Assembly: GCA_947494995.1 (NCBI GenBank)
Contig: CANLWY010000001.1
Coordinates: forward strand, 1 to 64,000
Direction of reading: 5' to 3'
DNA from: an uncultured Campylobacterales bacterium
Lineage (GTDB): Bacteria; Campylobacterota; Campylobacteria; Campylobacterales; Arcobacteraceae
Length of the DNA stretch: 64,000 nt
A model generated the notes under the pieces. That model saw nothing but the letters and a program-made list of their open reading frames with translations, had not been told where the DNA came from and made no database searches. This document shows positions 8,375-16,171 of this stretch, in pieces. The position numbers and the translations under genes are program-made. Numbering within the stretch: the first letter of the stretch is position 1; every line of letters begins with the position of its first letter.

Positions 8375-8884
8375 ATGTTTAATATTTTTGCTAAAAAAGA
8401 GAAAGAAATAGAGAAAGAAGAAATCCCTATTATTATTGAAGAAGAAATTGAGGAGTTGCCTCAAAAAGAAGAACAGATAATAGAAGAAAAACCAAAAAAA
8501 GAAGACGAGTTCACAGTGCAAAGTATTGCAATGGGAATGGATATGAAAAAAGAAGTTAAAACTTTTAGTAGAGCTTTTTTTAATAGTAAAAATAAAACTA
8601 AATTTGATGCATATGCAAAACTTCAAAACTTTTTAGACTCTTTACCTTATGAAAAGAGAAGAGAAATTGAAACAATTACTTATATGGAATTTAAAGAAAA
8701 AGAGAGTCAAATAACAACTGTCTTAAAAAATGGTTTTTCTCAATTTCTTTCAAAAGGTGCAAACTTAAATGAAGAAACAAGAACTACTGTAGAAATGATT
8801 TTTGGAGATATTAAAAAACTTCCTTCAAGAGGTCATAGATATTGGTATTTCAAAATTTATATTTGGCAAAAAGCAGAAGATTAA
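8375..8884 (+). CDS. Hypothetical cytoplasmic protein with acidic N-terminus
   Basis: Not recognised. It is a 169-residue soluble protein. The first 50 residues are a Glu/Lys/Ile low-complexity segment that is probably disordered or coiled. The rest is a compact helical domain (AYAKLQNFLDSLPYEKRREI, then a C-terminus rich in Tyr and Trp). No cysteine or catalytic motif is obvious. It sits directly after the membrane protein gene, suggesting a membrane-associated pair. Its stop overlaps the convergent neighbour by four bases. Confidence 0.7.
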   Translation: MFNIFAKKEKEIEKEEIPIIIEEEIEELPQKEEQIIEEKPKKEDEFTVQSIAMGMDMKKEVKTFSRAFFNSKNKTKFDAYAKLQNFLDSLPYEKRREIETITYMEFKEKESQITTVLKNGFSQFLSKGANLNEETRTTVEMIFGDIKKLPSRGHRYWYFKIYIWQKAED

Positions 8885-9282
8885 AAAAACTTTTTTAATC
8901 TTTGGGCTTTATCATTATTTATAATTTCAAACTCACATTTATACAAATTATTTGATTTTAAAAAAGATATACAATCATAAACTGTCTGCTTAGGTTCTTT
9001 AGAATAAATAAAAAACTGCATAACTCCCTCAAAGATATCAACTGCTTGTAAAGATAATTTGCCTTCTTCTTCCAAAGCTTTTAAATGATTCTCTTCAAAG
9101 CTAGTAAAAAAAGCTAAACACGCAGGATCTGGAAACATAATATCATCTGCAATATGAAAATTATGTTTCAATATTACTAAATGAGGGAACTCTTCTGATA
9201 ACTTAGATAAAGAGTTATCATCTCTTAGTCTTAACATTTGATTTATATGTCCTGTATCCTTTAAATACCATTTTTCTTTCAT
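8881..9282 (-). CDS. Hypothetical protein
   Basis: A 133-residue soluble protein, no confident family. It has a mixed alpha/beta pattern ending in a strand-helix-strand unit (MQFFIYSKEPKQTVYDCISF) that vaguely resembles DUF695-type domains; I would not rely on that. It lies eight bases after ung on the same strand and is probably co-transcribed with it. Confidence 0.65.
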   Translation of the reverse strand: MKEKWYLKDTGHINQMLRLRDDNSLSKLSEEFPHLVILKHNFHIADDIMFPDPACLAFFTSFEENHLKALEEEGKLSLQAVDIFEGVMQFFIYSKEPKQTVYDCISFLKSNNLYKCEFEIINNDKAQRLKKFF

Positions 9283-9290
9283 TATTTATC

Positions 9291-9941
9291 CTACCAATCT
9301 ATTGGCTTTTTACCAATACTATTTAAAAACTCATTTGTTTTTGAAAAGTGTTTACATCCAAAAAAACCTCTATAGGCTGATAAAGGGCTAGGATGGGGAG
9401 CTGTTAATATATGATGTCTTGATTCATCAATTAATTTTGATTTTGCAATTGCCGGACTTCCCCAAAGAAGGAAGACTACATTTTCACAATTTGAAGATAT
9501 ATATTTTATGATATTATCTGTGAAAATTTCCCAACCTAACTTATGATGAGATTTTGGTTTTGACTCTTCTACTGTTAAAATAGTGTTTAAAAGTAAAACC
9601 CCCTGCTCTGCCCAAGCAGTTAAATCTCCATCAATACAAGATGAAACTTTTTGTAAATCTTCATTTATCTCTTTTAATATATTCTGCATAGAAGGTGGAT
9701 TTTTGATATCACTAGGTGTAGAAAATGACAATCCTTGCGCTTGTCCAAGTCCATGATATGGATCTTGTCCTAAAATCACCACTTTTAGATTCTCTATTGG
9801 TGTTTTTAAAAAAGCATTAAATATCTTACTTTGAGGAGGGAAAACTGTTGTTGTTTCATATCTTCTATCTATCTCTTCTTTTAAACTTTGATAATAATCT
9901 TTTTGTTTCTCTTTCTCTATAATATTTTGCCAACTATCCAT
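9291..9941 (-). CDS. ung: Uracil-DNA glycosylase
   Basis: Family 1 UDG, which removes uracil from DNA in base-excision repair. Visible motifs are the catalytic water-activating loop GQDPYHG (about residue 60), the LLLNTILTVEESKPKSH segment, the uracil-specificity strand VVFLLWG and the minor-groove HPSPLSA loop. The 216-residue length is normal. It is divergent from lemA across 85 bases and leads a two-gene unit with the hypothetical gene at 8881. Confidence 0.97.
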   Translation of the reverse strand: MDSWQNIIEKEKQKDYYQSLKEEIDRRYETTTVFPPQSKIFNAFLKTPIENLKVVILGQDPYHGLGQAQGLSFSTPSDIKNPPSMQNILKEINEDLQKVSSCIDGDLTAWAEQGVLLLNTILTVEESKPKSHHKLGWEIFTDNIIKYISSNCENVVFLLWGSPAIAKSKLIDESRHHILTAPHPSPLSAYRGFFGCKHFSKTNEFLNSIGKKPIDW

Positions 9942-10026
9942 CTAAATCCTTATAAAAAACTCTTCTCATTATTTATTAATCAATTTTTCAATACTATACC
10001 ATAACTTTAAAAATAAAGGTTTTAAA

Positions 10027-10617
10027 ATGAAAGCTTTTTTAGTAGTACTTGGAGTAATAACTCTTGCAATAGTAGGACTTTTTGCAACTCATATTAATAG
10101 TGTTCCTACATTAGATGAAAATGTAAAAGCTACATGGTCACAAGTTCAAAATCAATATAAAAGAAGAGCTGACCTGATACCAGATTTAATATCAACAGTA
10201 AAAGGCTATGCACAACATGAAAAAGATACATTAACAGAAGTTACAAATGCCAGAGCAAATGTAGGGAAACTATCTATGACTCCTGAAATGTTATCAAACC
10301 CTCAAATCTTTGCACAGTTTCAAAAAGCACAAAATGCTCTAAGTTCAGCTCTTTCAAAACTTATGCTTGTAGTTGAAAAATATCCAGATTTAAAAGCGAG
10401 TAAAAACTTTCTTGCACTTCAAACTCAACTTGAAGGAACAGAAAATAGAATCTCTGTTGCAAGACGTGATTATATAACTGCTGTCAAACAATATAATACA
10501 GAACTTAGAACTTATCCAGGAAAAATAGTTGCTTCTATTCTATACCCTGAAGCACAAATAAAACAGACTTTTACAGCAAGTCCAACTGAACAAGAGACAC
10601 CAAAAGTAAAATTCTAA
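10027..10617 (+). CDS. lemA: LemA family protein
   Basis: An N-terminal membrane anchor (about 3-22) is followed by the LemA four-helix domain: the NVKATWSQVQNQYKRRADLIPDL block near residue 34-56 is diagnostic, with NRISVARRDYITAVKQYN further on. The 196-residue length is usual. LemA genes are very often next to TPM-domain genes, as here (1-base gap). The biochemical function is unknown, with proposed roles in envelope stress or membrane-protein quality control. Confidence 0.9.
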   Translation: MKAFLVVLGVITLAIVGLFATHINSVPTLDENVKATWSQVQNQYKRRADLIPDLISTVKGYAQHEKDTLTEVTNARANVGKLSMTPEMLSNPQIFAQFQKAQNALSSALSKLMLVVEKYPDLKASKNFLALQTQLEGTENRISVARRDYITAVKQYNTELRTYPGKIVASILYPEAQIKQTFTASPTEQETPKVKF

Positions 10618-10618
10618 T

Positions 10619-11503
10619 ATGAAAACTTTTTTTGCAATAGTATATTTTCTTTTTATTCAAACTATACTATTTGCAGAACCAAATTTTCCAGAACTTACTG
10701 GAAGAGTTGTAGACAAAGCAAAAATTTTATCTATAAACGAAAGGCAAGAGCTCTCTTCTTTACTAGAAGAACATGAAAAGCAGACTTCAAATCAAATTGT
10801 AATAGTAACACTTAATTCTCTAAATGGCTATGATATAGCAGACTTTGGCTATCAGTTAGGTAGACACTGGGGTATTGGACAAAAAGATAAAAATAATGGT
10901 GTTTTACTTATAGTTTCAATGGTAGAAAAAAAGATTCGTATAGAGGTTGGCTACGGATTAGAAGGTGCTCTTTCTGATAAAAGAGCTCATGAAATAATTG
11001 AATATATATTAAAACCAAATTTTAGAAGAAATGAGTTTTATAATGGTATTTATGAAGCTTCTAATGCTATTATAAAATCTATAAAAGGAGAATATAAATC
11101 AAGTGATTACGGAGTACTTTCAAACTCTGCAGAAAGTTTATTTTTTATATATTTTGCTATTGTTTTCCTTTCTGCAATTATTGGTAGTATAGTAAGAAAA
11201 TCAAAAAAAGCTTCTCTTTCAAAACTATTTCATTCTACAATGTTAGGTGGTTTTGCTGGTGGTTTTGCTACAGTTTTATCTAACTCACTTTTTATCTCAG
11301 CTATTGTTTTTATTCTTATTTCTATAATTATATTTTTTACTACAAAAAAAGGTTCAGCTTTAAACTCTAAGTCTAAAGAAGCACACTCTAATAACTCAAG
11401 CTCTAATGACTTTGGTGGATTCTCTTCATCAAGTGGAAGGAGTGGTGGTTTTAGTGGAGGCGGAGGTGGCTTCGGAGGTGGAGGAGCAAGTGGAGGATGG
11501 TAA
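10619..11503 (+). CDS. TPM-domain (YgcG-like) membrane protein
   Basis: A signal peptide or anchor at 1-19 is followed by a periplasmic TPM domain (about 25-150, with GRVVDKAKILS, IVIVTLNSL and RIEVGYGLEGALSD). Hydrophobic segments lie near 175-190 and 205-240. The C-terminal tail is low-complexity Ser/Gly-rich, ending in a run of Gly and Trp. This is the classic partner of LemA. TPM proteins have been linked to membrane stress and to phosphatase activity in plant homologues; the function here is inferred from family only. Confidence 0.88.
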   Translation: MKTFFAIVYFLFIQTILFAEPNFPELTGRVVDKAKILSINERQELSSLLEEHEKQTSNQIVIVTLNSLNGYDIADFGYQLGRHWGIGQKDKNNGVLLIVSMVEKKIRIEVGYGLEGALSDKRAHEIIEYILKPNFRRNEFYNGIYEASNAIIKSIKGEYKSSDYGVLSNSAESLFFIYFAIVFLSAIIGSIVRKSKKASLSKLFHSTMLGGFAGGFATVLSNSLFISAIVFILISIIIFFTTKKGSALNSKSKEAHSNNSSSNDFGGFSSSSGRSGGFSGGGGGFGGGGASGGW

Positions 11504-12114
11504 TGCACTTAAGTGAAGAAGAGAAACAACAAATTTCAAAAGAAATTGAAGCTTTAGAGTCAAAAAGTTCTGCAGAATTAGTGGCTGTTATTACTAAACA
11601 AGCTTCATCTTATAAGTTTGAACAAATTGCAATTGTAATTTTTATTACAGCTTTTATTTCTTTATTTGCCCTCTTATGGGAGGTAAGTTCAATAAAGTTA
11701 TTTCAGATTCAAACTATTATATTTTTTATTTTTTACTTTTTATTTGAAAAGTATAATAAAACTCTTTTAAGCCTACTTCCCAAATCTTATAGATATAAAA
11801 AAGCTTCAGAATATGCTAATCAACAATTTTTAAACCTTGGACTTCAAACAACTAAAACAAAACAAGCAATTATGTTTTTTGTCTCTACTGATGAAAAATA
11901 TGTAGAGATCATTACAGATAGTGCAATAAAAGAGAAAATTGAAGATAAGTACTGGCAACAAATTGTAGATGAATTTATCAATGATGTAAAGAAAAAAGAG
12001 TTAAAAAAAGGATATTTAAAAGCTATAAAATCTTGTAATAAGATTCTAATAAAGGAATTCCCTATCCAAAAAGACGATGAAAACGAACTTTCAAATGAGG
12101 TTATTGAACTTTGA
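11503..12114 (+). CDS. TPM-domain membrane protein, second copy
   Basis: A 203-residue protein. The N-terminus is HLSEEEKQQISKEIEALESKSSAE, typical of the cytoplasm-first TPM variant. Two hydrophobic segments follow near 45-85, then the rest of the TPM domain (VEIITDSAIKEKIEDKYWQQ). The ORF track begins two codons earlier at 11497. I prefer the ATG at 11503 because it overlaps the previous stop (TAATG) and sits six bases after GGAGG. It is the third gene of the LemA-TPM-TPM operon. Confidence 0.85.
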   Translation: MHLSEEEKQQISKEIEALESKSSAELVAVITKQASSYKFEQIAIVIFITAFISLFALLWEVSSIKLFQIQTIIFFIFYFLFEKYNKTLLSLLPKSYRYKKASEYANQQFLNLGLQTTKTKQAIMFFVSTDEKYVEIITDSAIKEKIEDKYWQQIVDEFINDVKKKELKKGYLKAIKSCNKILIKEFPIQKDDENELSNEVIEL

Positions 12115-13289
12115 GGGAATATACAAAAGTTATAATCTCAGCTTTTCTTGTAATTCTTAGCTGTCTAGGTTTTGGAAGATTTGCCTTTGGTATGGTTTTA
12201 CCAAATATGCAAACTACTTTAGAACTATCTACTACACAAGCTGGATTTATAGGAACTGCAAATTTTGTAGGATATATCATAGGTATAATCTTTGCAAACT
12301 TTCTTTATACAAAATATAGTACCTACAAACTAATTTTTACAACTATTTTTTTGCAAGGTCTTTCTATGTTATCAATGATATTTTTTGATAATTATCTTAC
12401 TATATCACTATTTTATAGTTTTAGTGGTTTTTTTGCTGCTGTTGTAAATATGTCAATTATGGGATATGTATCAAATGTTATTCCAAAAAATATTAGAGGA
12501 AAAGCCTTAGGTATCATCATAAGTGCCAGTGGTTTAGCAATTGTCGTTTCTGGTCAAATTGTCCCTTATATTGAGAATAGTATATCTCAAATGCCTTGGA
12601 AAACCTCTTGGACAATATTTTCAATTTGTATTATCTCAATTGCATTTCTTTGTCAACCTGGAATTAAAAAACATGCAAAACATGAAATGCCAGAGAATAA
12701 AATAAGGCCAAGTTTCTATTTTACTATTCCTTCTTTTTGGAAGATTAGTCTAATTTATATGATATTTGGAATTACGTATGTTGTATATGTAACATTTTTT
12801 GTAAGTGCTGTGATTGATAAATATAATGTAAGTACTGCTCTATCTGGAAACTTTTGGGCACTCCTTGGTTTTTGTTCAATGTTCTCTGGATTTATCTTTG
12901 GAACAGTTGCAGATAAAATTGGACCTTATAAATCATTAATTTTTGTATACTCTTTACAGACAATTTCTCACTTTATTTTAGCAATTGATGTAAACTCTAT
13001 AGCTATTTGGTTGTCTGCTGTTACTTTTGGTATTTCAGTTTGGAGTATTCCTTCAATAGTAACCCTTCTTACATCTTTACACTTTGATGTAAAAAGAACT
13101 GCTCAAGTTTTATCTTTAGTGACACTACTTTTTGCCTCATGTCAAGCAATAGCTCCTATTGCAGCTGGATATATTTACGATATTACAAACGATTTTTCAG
13201 ATGTTTTTATGGCAACTACTATTTTAACACTCATTGCTGTTATTGTCTCTTATATATTTTCAAAACAGCCAATAAAACAAATACATTAG
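12111..13289 (+). CDS. YbfB/YjiJ-type MFS transporter
   Basis: Twelve hydrophobic segments in 392 residues. The first-helix motif GFGRFAFGMVLPNMQ is characteristic of the YbfB/YjiJ (MFS_4) branch, and FGTVADKIGPY is the A-like motif between the two halves. The substrate is unknown. The start is TTG in the overlap TTGA with the preceding stop, with GAGG about 10 bases upstream. That implies translational coupling to the TPM operon, although no functional link is known. Confidence 0.8.
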   Translation: MREYTKVIISAFLVILSCLGFGRFAFGMVLPNMQTTLELSTTQAGFIGTANFVGYIIGIIFANFLYTKYSTYKLIFTTIFLQGLSMLSMIFFDNYLTISLFYSFSGFFAAVVNMSIMGYVSNVIPKNIRGKALGIIISASGLAIVVSGQIVPYIENSISQMPWKTSWTIFSICIISIAFLCQPGIKKHAKHEMPENKIRPSFYFTIPSFWKISLIYMIFGITYVVYVTFFVSAVIDKYNVSTALSGNFWALLGFCSMFSGFIFGTVADKIGPYKSLIFVYSLQTISHFILAIDVNSIAIWLSAVTFGISVWSIPSIVTLLTSLHFDVKRTAQVLSLVTLLFASCQAIAPIAAGYIYDITNDFSDVFMATTILTLIAVIVSYIFSKQPIKQIH

Positions 13290-13298
13290 GATTATTAA

Positions 13299-13949
13299 AT
13301 GAAAGAAAAAGCAATAATATTTGACCTTGATGGAACTCTTATTGACTCTTTAACTGATATTGCACTTTGTGCAAATGAAGTTTTAAAAGAGTTTGGGTTT
13401 CCAACTCACAAAGTAGAAGATTATAAAAAATTTGTAGGCGGAGGAGCTTTGTTTTTGATGAAAAACTGTTCTCCAGAAAATTGTTCAGAAAAAGAGGTTC
13501 ATAAACTTTTTGAAAGATTTAAAGAGATCTATGATACTACTATTTACTCAAATACAAAACCATATAATGGAGTTTATGAGCTTCTTGATGAATTAACAAA
13601 ACAAAACTACAAGATTGGGATTCTATCAAATAAACCCCATGAATTTACAATAAAATATGTAGAGAGATTCTTTAATAAATATCCTATAAAAGAGATTCAT
13701 GGACAAAAAGAGGATATCCCTAAAAAACCTGATCCAATAGGTGCAATAAATATTGCTAAAGCTTTTAAGCTTCCATGTGAAAAAACTCTTTTTATAGGAG
13801 ATAGTGATGTAGATATGCAAACAGCAAAAAATGCAAATATGATTGCTGTGGGAGTAGAATGGGGATTTAGAACTGTTGAAGAATTAAAAGAGCATGGGGC
13901 AGATTATATAGTCAAAACACCCATTGATATTTTGTCATTATTAAAATAA
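13299..13949 (+). CDS. gph: Phosphoglycolate phosphatase-like HAD hydrolase
   Basis: HAD-superfamily phosphatase of 216 residues. Motif I is FDLDGTLIDSL, motif II is the SNKP loop near residue 110, motif III is the lysine around KKPDP, and motif IV is GDSDVDMQTAKNA. The cap domain lies between motifs I and II. Gph hydrolyses 2-phosphoglycolate from oxidative DNA damage, but related members act on other sugar phosphates, so the substrate is inferred. An AGGA site precedes the ATG, and a strong hairpin follows the gene. Confidence 0.88.
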   Translation: MKEKAIIFDLDGTLIDSLTDIALCANEVLKEFGFPTHKVEDYKKFVGGGALFLMKNCSPENCSEKEVHKLFERFKEIYDTTIYSNTKPYNGVYELLDELTKQNYKIGILSNKPHEFTIKYVERFFNKYPIKEIHGQKEDIPKKPDPIGAINIAKAFKLPCEKTLFIGDSDVDMQTAKNANMIAVGVEWGFRTVEELKEHGADYIVKTPIDILSLLK

Positions 13950-13972
13950 CTAACTATATATTCTAAAACTTA

Positions 13973-14000
13973 AATAAGATAGAGGTTTCTCTATCTTATT
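13973..14000. terminator. Bidirectional terminator between gph and the convergent gene
   Basis: AATAAGATAGAG, a GTTT loop and CTCTATCTTATT form a perfect 12-bp stem that overlaps the last codons of the leftward gene at 13996. It serves both convergent transcripts. Confidence 0.75.
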
Positions 14001-14382
14001 CTACTTCTAGTTCAAAAAAAGTTTCATCAATTTTTTGATACTCTGCAACTGAGCATGTAATTTTTAATGCATTATTATAATCTTTGAAATATTCTAAAAA
14101 AAGTTTTTTAAGTTCTGTAATATTTGCTGTTCTAAAAATAAAATATCCTAAAACATTTTTACTTCTTGAACCTGCTTTTTCAATACCAAAACTATCAAAT
14201 TTCCATTCTACCCCTTTTGAATAGAAAAATACTTCTTCTAGTCTTGATTCTAATTCTTCACGTACTGAATTATTATACTCTTTTAAATGTACATAAAAAG
14301 CCACGTTTACATTATATTTTTCTTGAACCAACTTTTTTTCAAAATCTGTTCTAGGCTCTTTTGTTAAATCTGTGTTATCCAT
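13996..14382 (-). CDS. Hypothetical protein
   Basis: A 128-residue soluble acidic protein I do not recognise. There are no cysteine pairs, signal peptide or membrane segments. The pattern (LEEVFFYSKGVEWKFDSFGI, then VLGYFIFRTANITELKKLF) suggests a small alpha/beta ferredoxin-like fold. It stands alone on the minus strand between gph and a periplasmic rhodanese gene. Confidence 0.6.
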   Translation of the reverse strand: MDNTDLTKEPRTDFEKKLVQEKYNVNVAFYVHLKEYNNSVREELESRLEEVFFYSKGVEWKFDSFGIEKAGSRSKNVLGYFIFRTANITELKKLFLEYFKDYNNALKITCSVAEYQKIDETFFELEVE

Positions 14383-14505
14383 AAATGTCCCTATAGTCTC
14401 AAAATAATTGTGTAATTATAATATATATCTTTAAATATGAAATAAAACAAAGGTCTCAAATCAAAAAAATATAATAATTTCTTATAATTATAATATCTAA
14501 ACTAT

Positions 14506-14546
14506 AAGTTTTTCTTAAGTTTTTCCTTAATCACTTAATATATAAT
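14506..14546 (+). promoter_or_regulatory. Tandem 11-bp repeat with -10 box upstream of the rhodanese gene
   Basis: AAGTTTTTCTT is followed immediately by AAGTTTTTCCTT in the same orientation (14506-14528). A TATAAT -10 box (14541-14546) lies 12 bases further on and the ATG 25 bases after that. Tandem 11-bp direct repeats in place of a -35 box are the usual architecture of OmpR/PhoB-family operators. Which regulator binds is not known. Confidence 0.5.
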
Positions 14547-14571
14547 TATTCTAAATTAAGAGGAGTGAAAT

Positions 14572-15090
14572 ATGAAATTAAAAACAGTTTGTCTAGGGGT
14601 ATTATTAACTGCAAGTTCTATATTTGCAGGAGAGTTTATTAACTATAAGAGTTTGTCAACTCAATTAAAAACTGAAGCAAAAAAAGCAGGGAACTATGCT
14701 AGTACGGAAGAAGTAAAAGCTGCACTTAAATCAAAAGAGTGGATTATTGGTGATGTAAGAACAATGGATGAGTGGGCCGCAGCTCATATTAAAGGTGCAG
14801 TAAGACTTGGAAGACAATCACCAGAAAAGGCTTTAGCACTATTTGCACTTGATGATGATGACAAGTTTGTTAAACAAAACCTAATAGTTGTATGTAACTC
14901 TGCAGCAAGAGCTTCAATAGAAGCAGAGACTTTTAGAAAAATGGGATTTAAAACAGTTAAGATCTATGATTTATACTCTTGGATTGACGAATGTAATCCA
15001 GTAGTTACAAAATATACAGTTAAAAAAGATAAAGGTGGACAAAACCTTAAGTTTGGTAATTTCTACGCTGAACACTGTTATAAGAAATAG
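14572..15090 (+). CDS. Periplasmic rhodanese-like protein
   Basis: A 172-residue protein with a signal peptide (LGVLLTASSIFAGE). A single rhodanese domain spans about 45-150: IIGDVRTMDEWAAAHIKGAV, and the catalytic loop with Cys in VVCNSAARAS. The C-terminal stretch has a second and third cysteine (IDECNP, EHCYKK). It probably carries sulfane sulfur or reduces a periplasmic sulfur species. AAGAGGAG is a strong ribosome site. It is monocistronic between the repeat-containing promoter and a hairpin. Confidence 0.85.
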   Translation: MKLKTVCLGVLLTASSIFAGEFINYKSLSTQLKTEAKKAGNYASTEEVKAALKSKEWIIGDVRTMDEWAAAHIKGAVRLGRQSPEKALALFALDDDDKFVKQNLIVVCNSAARASIEAETFRKMGFKTVKIYDLYSWIDECNPVVTKYTVKKDKGGQNLKFGNFYAEHCYKK

Positions 15091-15097
15091 TTTTTTT

Positions 15098-15128
15098 AGT
15101 ATAAAAAGGTTTTACTCCTTTTTATACT
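15098..15128. terminator. Bidirectional terminator
   Basis: AGTATAAAAAGG and CCTTTTTATACT form a perfect 12-bp stem with a 7-base loop. It lies between the rhodanese gene and the convergent CNNM-like gene, overlapping the latter's stop codon. T-rich tracts flank both sides. Confidence 0.75.
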
Positions 15129-16171
15129 TTTAGTTTTTGACGTCTTAAAGTTTGCATCTTTTTACGTGCAACTTCTCGCATATCAATATTTGAATCAAGT
15201 TCATCAACAATTTCAATTCCAAGTAGAGTTTCAACTGCATCTTCTAAAGTAACAACACCTTCTGTCTGCCCATAGTTATCAACAACTATAAACATATGTT
15301 CTTTCTTTGCGATAAACATATCTATTAATTTTGAGATAGGTATATTTTCATTTACTTGTCCAACTGGTTTTATTATTTCACTTCTTTTTTTTAGTTTATT
15401 TTCAATATATTCGTGAAAGTACTCTTTTGATATCACAAGTCCTACTATATTATCTATATTATCTTCATATACTGGTATTCTTGAATACTCTTTGAACTTT
15501 TCAAGATCTAAATTATTCTCTTTTTTCTTAAAACTTTTTAATAATTCTTCTTTTTCTACAGCAAATAAAACACTTCTTGGAGTAAGAATATCTTTTACTT
15601 TTATATTATTAAGTTGAAGAAGATTTTCAATTACATCTGTCTCTTTTTCTCTTAATACACCTTTTTCTTCAGCTATATTTGCTGTTGCTATAATCTCTTC
15701 TTTTGTAATTGTCTCTTTTTTATTTGGTGTAATATAAGCTGTAATTTTATTCATCACAACTAAAATTGGATAAGTGATTATCACTAGAACTCTTATTACT
15801 CTTGTTGCAAAACCTGCTAGATTTTTCCAATAATAAGCCCCTAATGTTTTTGGAATAATTTCAGATAGTACTAAAATCAAAATAGTAAGTACTGCTGAGA
15901 TATAAAACATATACTCTTGCCCAAATAGCTTTGCTGCTTCTGCACCAACACCTGCTGCCCCTAAAGTATGTGCAAAAGTATTTAGTGTAAGAATAGCTGC
16001 AATTGAGAAGTCAATATTTTGCTTCTGCTTTTGCATTAATAGGCCAAGCTTTTCATTGTTTTGTTTTGTAAGCTCAATATGTGAAGCACTAATTGATAAT
16101 AAAACTGCCTCTAAAATTGAACATAAAAAAGAAACCCCTATAGCTATAGAGAAATAAACAAATAACAACAT
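15122..16171 (-). CDS. CNNM/CorC-type membrane protein with CBS domains
   Basis: A 349-residue protein. The N-terminal DUF21/CNNM membrane domain (about 1-165) has four hydrophobic segments, with NTFAHTLGAAGVGAEA and EIIPKTLGAYYWK typical of the family. It is followed by a CBS pair (about 190-330: VKDILTPRSVLFAVE, MFIVVDNYGQTEGVVTLED). The C-terminal transporter-associated domain of longer HlyC/CorC proteins is absent. Family members export or sense Mg2+/Co2+. It starts one base after the diguanylate cyclase gene ends, so the two form an operon. Confidence 0.88.
   Translation of the reverse strand: MLLFVYFSIAIGVSFLCSILEAVLLSISASHIELTKQNNEKLGLLMQKQKQNIDFSIAAILTLNTFAHTLGAAGVGAEAAKLFGQEYMFYISAVLTILILVLSEIIPKTLGAYYWKNLAGFATRVIRVLVIITYPILVVMNKITAYITPNKKETITKEEIIATANIAEEKGVLREKETDVIENLLQLNNIKVKDILTPRSVLFAVEKEELLKSFKKKENNLDLEKFKEYSRIPVYEDNIDNIVGLVISKEYFHEYIENKLKKRSEIIKPVGQVNENIPISKLIDMFIAKKEHMFIVVDNYGQTEGVVTLEDAVETLLGIEIVDELDSNIDMREVARKKMQTLRRQKLKV

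Noticed and set aside
8336-8626. 96-aa Phe-rich minus-strand ORF
   Set aside because: Antisense to the Glu/Lys-rich N-terminus of the hypothetical gene at 8375.
11230-11508. 92-aa minus-strand ORF, proline-rich
   Set aside because: It is the antisense reading of the glycine/serine-rich tail of the TPM protein; the proline runs are only complements of glycine codons.
12111-13289. Frameshift between the TPM gene and the MFS gene
   Set aside because: The overlap TTGA is a normal TTG start with a ribosome site; both proteins are complete.
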